In this document: piece by piece, positions 1 through 5,100 of the stretch
Numbering within the stretch: the stretch's first letter is position 1
How the letters are laid out: every line of letters starts with the position of its first letter
Assembly (NCBI GenBank): GCA_023419095.1
Contig: JAEZYN010000020.1
Coordinates: forward strand, 1 to 7,956
Direction of reading: 5' to 3'
DNA from: Bacteroidota bacterium
GTDB lineage: Bacteria > Bacteroidota > Bacteroidia > Flavobacteriales > Weeksellaceae
Length of the DNA: 7,956 nucleotides
Notes under the pieces: generated by a model
What the model saw: only the letters and a program-made list of their open reading frames with translations
Database searches by the model: none
Told to the model about the DNA's origin: nothing
Made by a program: the position numbers and the translations under genes

Positions 1-73
1 GCTTTAGGCTGTGTCCCTGCCGGCCATTCGGCTGTATACTCAATTACTCAAAAACTCAAAAAACTCATCTTCA

Positions 74-1450
74 ATGAAGCTCCCATACGCAGAACCTTAC
101 CGTATAAAAATGGTGGAAGAAATCCGCCAATCCACTCCCGAAGAAAGAGAGCAATGGCTGAAAGACGCCAACTACAATTTATTCAACCTTAAATCCTCAC
201 AGGTTTACATCGACCTTCTCACCGATTCCGGAACCGGCGCAATGAGCGACCAGCAGTGGAGCGCGCTGATGACTGGTGATGAAAGTTATGCAGGATCGAA
301 AAGTTTCGATGAGCTTCATACAACCGTTCAGCAGCTTACCGGTTATAAATTTTTGCTGCCTACCCATCAGGGACGCGCGGCTGAAAACATACTGTTTTCC
401 GTCTTGGTAAAAGAAGGAGACATCGTTCCCGGAAATTCGCATTTCGATACCACCAAAGGGCATATCGAATTTAGAAAAGCCCACGCCATCGACTGTTCCA
501 TCGATGAAGCTTTCGATATTGAAAACCTGCACCCGTTCAAAGGAAACATCGATCTTCAAAAACTTGAAGAGGTTTACAAAACGTATCCGAAAGAGCAAAT
601 TCCGTTCTGTTTAATAACCATTACGTGTAATTCTTCGGGCGGGCAACCTGTTTCTCTGGAGAACGTCAAAGCTGTAAAAGAACTTTCAGACCGTTACGGC
701 ATCCCGATTTATTTCGATTCTGCACGTTTTGCAGAAAATGCTTACTTCATCAAGAAAAGAGAAGCCGGACAGGAAAGCCGAACCATCAAAGAAATCGCGA
801 AAGAAGTTTTCTCTTACGGCGTTGGCATGACGATGAGTTCGAAAAAAGACGGCCTTGTAAACATTGGCGGATTTATCGCCCTGAATGACGAAAATGTATT
901 CAACACCGCTTCTAATTTTACCATTATTTACGAAGGTTTCATCACCTATGGCGGAATGGCGGGCCGCGACATGGCCGCGCTTGCGGTAGGTTTGAACGAA
1001 GCTGCCGAATTTGAATATCTCGAAAGCCGCATTTCGCAGGTGGAATATCTTGGTAATAAACTGATTGAGTTCGGCATTCCGATCCAGAAACCGATTGGTG
1101 GACATGCCGTGTTTGTAGATTCACTGAAGTTTTTGCCCAACATTACTCGTGAAGAATATCCGGCGCAGACTTTGGCCAACGAGATTTACAAGGAAGCCGG
1201 TATCCGCACGGTTGAAATCGGTACTTTGCTTGCCGACCGCGATCCCAAGACGCGCGAAAACCGCTACCCGAAACTCGAACTCGTTCGTCTTGCGATTCCG
1301 CGCAGAACCTACACCAATAACCACATGGATTATATCGCCGTCGCCATCAAGAATGTGTTCGACCGCCGCGACGAAATAGAAAAAGGGTACAACATTACGT
1401 GGGAATCTGAAATTTTGAGACACTTTACGGTGAAGCTGGAGGAGGCTTAA
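74..1450 (+). CDS. tnaA: Tryptophanase (L-tryptophan indole-lyase)
   Basis: This 458-residue cytosolic PLP enzyme should cleave tryptophan to indole, pyruvate and ammonia. The sequence shows the aromatic beta-lyase signature throughout: IDLLTDSGTGAMSD near residue 46, the active-site Tyr72 in GDESYAGS, PTHQGRAAEN at 96, SARFAENAYF at 216, the PLP-binding motif MSSKKD with Lys258 as the Schiff-base lysine, and RLAIPRRTYT at 405 with the probable carboxylate-binding arginine. The closely related tyrosine phenol-lyase has Thr and Arg where this protein has Asp125 (HFDTTKGH) and Ile382 (RTVEIG). Both of these match tryptophanase. The length fits the family (E. coli TnaA is 471). I chose the ATG at 74 because MKLPYAEPYRIK aligns with family N-termini; an in-frame GTG at 11 would add 21 unrelated residues. 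There is no Shine-Dalgarno sequence, as usual in this phylum. The gene stands alone and ends at a terminator. The upstream regulatory region lies outside the window, so a TnaC-like leader cannot be judged. Confidence 0.95.
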   Translation: MKLPYAEPYRIKMVEEIRQSTPEEREQWLKDANYNLFNLKSSQVYIDLLTDSGTGAMSDQQWSALMTGDESYAGSKSFDELHTTVQQLTGYKFLLPTHQGRAAENILFSVLVKEGDIVPGNSHFDTTKGHIEFRKAHAIDCSIDEAFDIENLHPFKGNIDLQKLEEVYKTYPKEQIPFCLITITCNSSGGQPVSLENVKAVKELSDRYGIPIYFDSARFAENAYFIKKREAGQESRTIKEIAKEVFSYGVGMTMSSKKDGLVNIGGFIALNDENVFNTASNFTIIYEGFITYGGMAGRDMAALAVGLNEAAEFEYLESRISQVEYLGNKLIEFGIPIQKPIGGHAVFVDSLKFLPNITREEYPAQTLANEIYKEAGIRTVEIGTLLADRDPKTRENRYPKLELVRLAIPRRTYTNNHMDYIAVAIKNVFDRRDEIEKGYNITWESEILRHFTVKLEEA

Positions 1451-1457
1451 AATAATG

Positions 1458-1489
1458 AAATCCGCTCGGCAATGCTGAGCGGATTTTTT
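1458..1489 (+). terminator. Intrinsic terminator of tnaA (repeat copy 1)
   Basis: The arms AAATCCGCTCGGC (1458-1470) and GCTGAGCGGATTT (1474-1486) form a 13-bp stem with one G-U wobble and an AAT loop, followed by a T run to 1489. It lies 8 nt after the tnaA stop. It is the first of three near-identical hairpins in the window. Confidence 0.9.
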
Positions 1490-1523
1490 ATGATTTAAAG
1501 CACTTATTCGTTATTTGTTTCTT

Positions 1524-1554
1524 TTGGTAGATTAAGCTAACTATTTTATATTTG
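1524..1554 (+). promoter_or_regulatory. Flavobacterial promoter of the secreted-protein gene
   Basis: TTG at 1524-1526 and TATATTTG at 1547-1554 match the Bacteroidetes sigma-A consensus (TTG, then TAnnTTTG) with a 20-nt spacer, which is in the normal range. Transcription would begin near 1560, giving a leader of about 40 nt before the ATG at 1599. This is a consensus match only. Confidence 0.7.
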
Positions 1555-1598
1555 AGTGTAGGTTTGCACATCTTTAAAACAAGCTTACATTAAATGTT

Positions 1599-2696
1599 AT
1601 GAAAAAAATTTTATTAATTTCCTCCTTACTTTTAGGAGGATTTTTGCTGGCGCAAACATCTTTTGCTAACAACTATTCTATCTCCGAATTGGAAATTATT
1701 CAAAAAACAGTTCCAAAGGATCAGAAACACGATTTTTACAAACAGTATCTGAGGGCTAAACTTTTTGGAGATATGAAATCCAAGTTTAGCTACAAAAATT
1801 ACTCTGATGCTATTCTTAAGAAGTTCGGAGATTCCATTATTGCAGGGAACACGTCAGATGAAATGTTTACGAATGATGATAATGAAATTTTCACCCCAAG
1901 CGAAACTTATAGCGATTTTTTAGTAAGCCATAATAAGTTTATTTCCCAGACTCCAGAAAGTGTACATGCTGAAAACCTGGAATTGGTTTCAAAATTATAT
2001 CGACATCTTAATAAAAAGGAACAAGAGAAAGAGCTTGCTGAGCTCGATGCTATCAGATTTAAACAAGTAAGTGAAGCAAGTTCCAAAACATCTGAGATTT
2101 TAAAAAAAGAATATGAATTAAAAATTTCGAATGAGAAAGAAGATTTTGAAAATAATCCATATACAAAGCGGCGTTTAGAAAAAATCATTGATAACATAGA
2201 TTTAAATTTTGCGCAGCAACTTCAGCACTCTGATGAAAATTATATGCTCTTAGCACAAAATGCGGGATTAGTGACAGGGCAGCGTTTTCCCGAAGTTACC
2301 TCTGAACCTAATGAATCAACGATTTATGAAATTGTCCCGGGAGAAATTGTAACATATTTAATTGAAACAGGTTTTGCAGCAGGAACACAATACATTACAT
2401 ACAGAATAGATGGAGATAATCTGACGAGAATCTATCCGCTGGACCCACAAGATCATGCAGACTTTAATAAGAAGGTTTCAAAATACGTAAAGGGTGACTG
2501 GAGATTTGAAAATCGTGCCGGCTATGACATTACAAAAAATGAAAATGGCGAATATCATATAACTACTTCACTATACAAAGAAGAGGACGGTAATTGCTGT
2601 CCAAGTATGGCGCTGCAATACACAACTCGAGATTTCAAAAACTACATCCCACTTAAGATTTCAAAGAAAGAGAATAAATGGGCAATGATAAAGTGA
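1599..2696 (+). CDS. Secreted protein of unknown function
   Basis: I recognise no named family in this 365-residue protein. Residues 1-23 form a clear Sec signal peptide: MKK, then a hydrophobic stretch (ILLISSLLLGGFLLA), then a likely signal peptidase I site after S-F-A at 23. No cysteine follows the signal, so it should not be a lipoprotein. It is probably periplasmic or exported, with no other membrane segment and no type IX secretion tail that I can see. Residues about 120-205 are rich in Lys, Glu and Leu and probably helical, possibly coiled coil. The C-terminal part (about 240-365) alternates short beta-like stretches (IYEIVPGEIVTYLIE, TQYITYRIDGD, YHITTSLYKEEDG) and contains adjacent cysteines Cys333-Cys334 in NCCPSM, perhaps a metal or disulfide site. 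The ATG at 1599 is supported by the signal peptide and the promoter about 45 nt upstream. The gene is single, framed by terminator copies 1 and 2, and AT-rich compared with tnaA. Confidence 0.8.
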   Translation: MKKILLISSLLLGGFLLAQTSFANNYSISELEIIQKTVPKDQKHDFYKQYLRAKLFGDMKSKFSYKNYSDAILKKFGDSIIAGNTSDEMFTNDDNEIFTPSETYSDFLVSHNKFISQTPESVHAENLELVSKLYRHLNKKEQEKELAELDAIRFKQVSEASSKTSEILKKEYELKISNEKEDFENNPYTKRRLEKIIDNIDLNFAQQLQHSDENYMLLAQNAGLVTGQRFPEVTSEPNESTIYEIVPGEIVTYLIETGFAAGTQYITYRIDGDNLTRIYPLDPQDHADFNKKVSKYVKGDWRFENRAGYDITKNENGEYHITTSLYKEEDGNCCPSMALQYTTRDFKNYIPLKISKKENKWAMIK

Positions 2697-2726
2697 TATT
2701 TAAACCTACTTACAAACAATAATAAC

Positions 2727-2760
2727 AAAATCCGTTCGGCATTGCTGAGCGGATTTTTTT
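2727..2760 (+). terminator. Intrinsic terminator of the secreted-protein gene (repeat copy 2)
   Basis: The arms AAAATCCGTTCGGC (2727-2740) and GCTGAGCGGATTTT (2744-2757) form a 14-bp stem with two G-U wobbles and an ATT loop, then a seven-T run (2754-2760) whose first bases are part of the 3' arm. It starts about 30 nt after the stop codon and is almost identical to the hairpins at 1458 and 3371. Confidence 0.9.
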
Positions 2761-2775
2761 AATTGTGTTTATAAT

Positions 2776-2794
2776 GTTACCAAATTTTGGTAAC
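2776..2794. promoter_or_regulatory. Perfect palindrome, candidate ParD operator
   Basis: GTTACCAAATTTTGGTAAC is a perfect 9-bp inverted repeat around a single central T. It ends 29 nt before the parD start codon. ParD antitoxins have ribbon-helix-helix domains and repress their own operons at palindromes in this position, so I read it as the autoregulatory operator. It lacks the GC-rich stem plus T run of a terminator. A promoter must overlap it, but no convincing TAnnTTTG box with proper spacing is visible; TAAATTTA at 2804-2811 is the nearest. Confidence 0.65.
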
Positions 2795-2823
2795 TTGATT
2801 TGTTAAATTTAGATCAAACGAAA

Positions 2824-3075
2824 ATGGGACGAAATACATCTGTTTCCTTAGGAGATTATTTTGAGGATTTTGTTGATGCAAAAGTGACTCAGGGAAGATA
2901 TAAAAACGCAAGTGAAGTGATCCGTGCCGGATTAAGACTTTTAGAAGAGGAAGAAAACAAAATTCAAATCCTGAAAAACGCAATTCAGGAAGGAATAGAC
3001 AGCGGAATTGCCGAAGATTTCAATCCGAAAAAACATCTTGATGCTTTGAAAACCAAATTGAAAAATAATGGCTAA
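2824..3075 (+). CDS. parD: Type II antitoxin, ParD family
   Basis: This 83-residue protein should neutralise the ParE toxin encoded next to it and repress the operon by DNA binding. The N-terminus has the ribbon-helix-helix pattern of ParD: the DNA-contacting strand NTSVSLG (residues 4-10), a first helix DYFEDFVDAKV, then the hallmark GRYKNASEVIRAGLRLLEE (24-42). The charged C-terminal tail (about 43-83), with EGIDSGIAEDF, is the part that wraps the toxin in characterised ParDE complexes. I chose the ATG at 2824 because MGRNTSVSLGD matches family starts; an in-frame TTG at 2800 would add eight residues that are not part of the fold and would run towards the operator. The gene overlaps parE by 8 nt, so the two are translationally coupled. 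Confidence 0.93.
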   Translation: MGRNTSVSLGDYFEDFVDAKVTQGRYKNASEVIRAGLRLLEEEENKIQILKNAIQEGIDSGIAEDFNPKKHLDALKTKLKNNG

Positions 3076-3367
3076 ATATTACTTCACCAATAAAGCAGTT
3101 GAGGACCTTTCTAAAATTTATGAATATACTTTTGAATTTTGTACAGAAAAACAGGCAGATGAATATTACAGAGAGTTAATTGACTTTTGCCAGCTCATTG
3201 CTGAAAATCCTAATATCGGAAAAAACTACACCGAAATAAATCCTGAGTTTTTTGGTTTCCTGGCGAATAAACATATTATATTCTACAAAATTCTGAATCC
3301 GACAGCAATTGAAGTTGAAAGAATTCTTGGCGCTGAAATGGATTTGAAAAATAGGTTAACGGAGTAA
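3068..3367 (+). CDS. parE: Type II toxin, ParE/RelE superfamily
   Basis: This 99-residue protein is the toxin partner of ParD. Characterised ParE toxins block DNA gyrase, but related RelE-fold proteins act on ribosome-bound mRNA, so the target here is inferred only from the family. Visible features are the N-terminal strand KYYFTNKAVEDLSKIYEYT (3-21), the two-helix hairpin through residue 46, AENPNIGKNY (45-54), and the C-terminal strands HIIFYKI (69-75) and IEVERILGAEMD (81-92), which match the family's H-x-I-F-Y and V-x-R-I-L-H-x-x-M-D patterns. The usual His of the last motif is Gly88 here. The length is typical. The start ATG lies inside the end of parD and is spaced for coupled translation. 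The gene appears intact and ends 3 nt before terminator copy 3. Confidence 0.93.
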   Translation: MAKYYFTNKAVEDLSKIYEYTFEFCTEKQADEYYRELIDFCQLIAENPNIGKNYTEINPEFFGFLANKHIIFYKILNPTAIEVERILGAEMDLKNRLTE

Positions 3368-3370
3368 TAT

Positions 3371-3403
3371 AAAAATCCGTTCGGCTTTGCTGAGCGGATT
3401 TTT
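3371..3403 (+). terminator. Intrinsic terminator of parDE (repeat copy 3)
   Basis: The arms AAAAATCCGTTCGGC (3371-3385) and GCTGAGCGGATTTTT (3389-3403) pair over 15 bp with two G-U wobbles and a TTT loop. The hairpin begins 3 nt after the parE stop codon. Its arms are the same as those of copy 2; only the loop and the length of the A/T flanks differ. Confidence 0.88.
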
Positions 3404-3501
3404 ACCATTATTTTTCCGAATTTGTAAACCAATTTCTATTTTGGATTTAATACTATCTCCGCACAGATCTTTAACAACTACCGCTAAAAAATTTCAGTGA
3501 A

Positions 3502-4626
3502 ATGAGTTCCAATTTATACATGTTCAATATGCAGAGAGTGCTTTTCATTGCAGCTGCTTTGCATGAAAAAGGCTATGGAAAACTGAAAATAATTCCATCT
3601 TTGTCGCCGTCAGGTCTTTCCTGGAGATGCAGCTTTATCTCGGAAACAGATAGAGAAGTAATTGTCTCAAAGTGGATCCAACACAAATTTGATATTTCTT
3701 TAAATAGAATTGAGCCCAGTATAAGTCAACTGGCTGAACTGTTTATCGGGGAGCATAAAGATTTTCTCAAACAATGTATCGGAAACAATAAAGAATATAT
3801 TGAGTGGTTAAAAGGTATTCTTGAAATCTTGGATGAAGAAGAGCTACCCTACGCTTTTTCAGATTACTTTGGCCCAACAGTTTACTGGTTAACCTCGTTA
3901 GGGAAAAAACTTTATTTAAGCCATAGTGAAGCTGAAAGAATGGAAATTGATTCCAAGGAAGTTTTCGATTACTGCACAATGGAACAAATAATCAAATCAT
4001 TTTATCAGAAAAAGGGTTATGGTACAAATTTTAAAAATGACCTGCTTTATCTGCAAACCTCTTTTGACAAAATAAAAAATATTTGGTTGAAAAATCTTGA
4101 TGAGATAGACAAGGTAAATTATATTATGATCGCCGAAGCACCGCTCTGGGGCAACAAAAGGAATTACATTTATAATCCTGCAACAAATTTTTCACAATTT
4201 TTCTTTAAAAGCGACCTGGAAGATGCACTGCGCATCTCTATAGACGATAAACAGGACTTTATCAATATGTGTAATAAAATCGGTTTATTGATTATCGATA
4301 TATCACCTTTTGCTTTAAATCAGACAGATACCTGCTTAAGCTATAGAACGCTTGGAAAAACTGGTTACAAAAAATTGATCGAATCTACGGTGCCATTTTA
4401 TTTTGAGAAAAAAATTGAAATGATGAAGTCTAAATTATCTCCGAATCCAAAAGTGTTTTTTAGATACAAACGTGTTAAAGACAGTTTTGAAACCATCATT
4501 GGAAAAACACTTATAGAACACAATGTTATAAACGCTTTGGAAGAAATTGGAGATATATCGCAAGTTGGAGGTGGCATCAACAAGTCAAAACTTAAAGAAA
4601 TTATCTCAAAACGTTACGACAGTTGA
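3502..4626 (+). CDS. Uncharacterised protein, possible two-domain architecture
   Basis: I cannot assign this 374-residue protein to a named family. It has no signal peptide or membrane segment, so it is probably cytosolic. The N-terminal part (about 10-110) contains a conserved-looking block, ALHEKGYGKLKIIPSLSPSG followed by LSWRCSF (19-45), reminiscent of hypothetical proteins I have seen in accessory regions of other bacteria. A helical middle (about 75-200) follows. The C-terminal half has three hydrophobic strand-like segments: NYIMIAEAPLWG (206-217), GLLIIDISPF (261-270) and NPKVFFRYKRV (315-325). Their order and spacing recall the uracil-DNA glycosylase fold (GEAPG motif, central strand, then a 'PKVIIALG' strand), but the usual catalytic residues and a Fe-S cysteine set are not evident, so this is a weak inference. 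The ATG at 3502 is the first possible start; Met7 and Met10 are alternatives. The gene is AT-rich, lies just after parDE and faces fusA2 convergently. Confidence 0.75.
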   Translation: MSSNLYMFNMQRVLFIAAALHEKGYGKLKIIPSLSPSGLSWRCSFISETDREVIVSKWIQHKFDISLNRIEPSISQLAELFIGEHKDFLKQCIGNNKEYIEWLKGILEILDEEELPYAFSDYFGPTVYWLTSLGKKLYLSHSEAERMEIDSKEVFDYCTMEQIIKSFYQKKGYGTNFKNDLLYLQTSFDKIKNIWLKNLDEIDKVNYIMIAEAPLWGNKRNYIYNPATNFSQFFFKSDLEDALRISIDDKQDFINMCNKIGLLIIDISPFALNQTDTCLSYRTLGKTGYKKLIESTVPFYFEKKIEMMKSKLSPNPKVFFRYKRVKDSFETIIGKTLIEHNVINALEEIGDISQVGGGINKSKLKEIISKRYDS

Positions 4627-4697
4627 AGTTGTACGAGATATTCTTTTTCAGAAAAATAAAAAGTGTAGCATCATCTGGTAATTTATGATCCCCGTGA

Positions 4698-4717
4698 GCA
4701 AAGTCGAGAGACTTCGC
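4698..4717. repeat. Small hairpin, possible interspersed-repeat remnant
   Basis: AAGTC (4701-4705) and GACTT (4710-4714) pair around a GAGA loop; the stem extends by GC/GC across one mismatch. The surrounding GTGAGCAAAGTCGAGAGACTTC resembles the 'TGAGC(G/A)(A/G)AGTCGA' short dispersed repeats I know from Bacteroidetes intergenic regions. There is no T run, so it is not a convincing terminator. Confidence 0.35.
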
Positions 4718-4758
4718 GCCTCCATAATCCCAACCTTAATCGTTCATTTGCTCATTTT

Positions 4759-4925
4759 ACCAAATCATTAGGTCTTTTACCCAAACCATTAGGTCTTCAA
4801 TCCAAATTTTTAGCTCACCAACCAAAAACTTTAGGTTCGGAACCTAATCGTTTAGCTAGGGAACCAAAAATTTTCGCCCTTTGACCTAAACGGTTCTCAA
4901 AACAACCGAAACGGTTCTGTAAAAT
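4759..4925. repeat. Degenerate 21-bp tandem repeat, about eight units
   Basis: Units start at 4759 (20 nt), 4779, 4800, 4821, 4842, 4863, 4884 and 4905, each opening with ACC or a variant (ATCC in unit 3) and then CAAA, AAA, TAA or GAA. A T-rich centre, often TTTAG or ATTAGGT, sits about 9-13 nt in. The 4738-4758 segment may be a ninth, more diverged unit. The spacing is exactly 21 nt for seven of eight units, although the bases have diverged strongly. On the minus strand the units read as seven-residue blocks of the form (K/N)-x-(F/L)-G-x-x-x, for example NRFGCFE, NRLGQRA, KIFGSLA and KRLGSEP, but a stop falls inside unit 3. I see no supported gene here. Confidence 0.75.
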
Positions 4926-4930
4926 AAAAG

Positions 4931-4963
4931 AAAACAGCCCACGGAAACCACAGGCTATTTTTT
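4931..4963. terminator. Candidate bidirectional terminator between convergent genes
   Basis: AGCC (4936-4939) pairs with GGCT (4953-4956), with an inner CGG/CC pairing possible and A/T flanks extending the stem across one mismatch. A six-T run (4958-4963) follows on the plus strand, and the A-rich 4921-4934 gives a U-rich tail on the minus strand. The position between a plus-strand and a minus-strand gene suits a shared terminator, but the stem is weak. Confidence 0.35.
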
Positions 4964-4974
4964 GATCGTGAACA

Positions 4975-5080
4975 CATTGCGAAGAGCGACCGCAAGAAGA
5001 GACGAAGCAACACCAAAATTCAGTTCGTTTATTCAAAGTATGGGATTGCTTCGCTTCACTTCGTTACGTTCGCAATGACG
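4975..5080. repeat. Imperfect inverted repeat, interspersed palindromic element
   Basis: The left arm (4975-5010) begins CATTGCGAAGAGCGA and ends GACGAAGCAA; the right arm (5042-5080) begins GGGATTGCTTCGCTTC and ends TTCGCAATGACG. Reverse-complementing the right arm gives CATTGCGAA and later GCGAAGCAA, so the outer and inner ends of both arms match, with a diverged middle and a 31-nt spacer. The CATTGCGA...GAAGCAATCC / GGATTGCTTC...CGCAATGACG pattern is a widespread intergenic repeat type that I recognise from many bacterial genomes. It lies 20 nt past the fusA2 stop codon. Confidence 0.65.
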
Positions 5081-5100
5081 AACGCAATTAGAGGTTATAC

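Noticed and set aside
11..73. GTG start extending tnaA by 21 residues
   Set aside because: The added residues do not resemble any tryptophanase N-terminus, while the ATG at 74 gives the expected MKLPYAEPYRIK start.
74..1450. Tyrosine phenol-lyase
   Set aside because: Asp125 and Ile382 replace the Thr and Arg that determine tyrosine specificity, matching tryptophanase instead.
2800..2823. TTG start for parD
   Set aside because: It would add eight residues before the conserved MGRNTSVSLGD start and the ribbon-helix-helix strand; the ATG at 2824 fits the family.
3469..3477. rRNA-type boxA antitermination site
   Set aside because: Only the CTTTAACA core matches, there is no boxB/boxC context and no rRNA gene in the window; kept only as a low-interest motif.
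4759..4925. CRISPR array
   Set aside because: Units are directly adjacent with no unique spacers, repeats are strongly degenerate and only 21 bp, and there is no cas gene.
4815..5036. Minus-strand 73-residue open frame
   Set aside because: It runs across the 21-bp repeats and the palindromic element, has no recognisable domain or start signal, and stops inside a repeat unit. It is better explained as repeat DNA, though the heptad pattern is noted as a finding.
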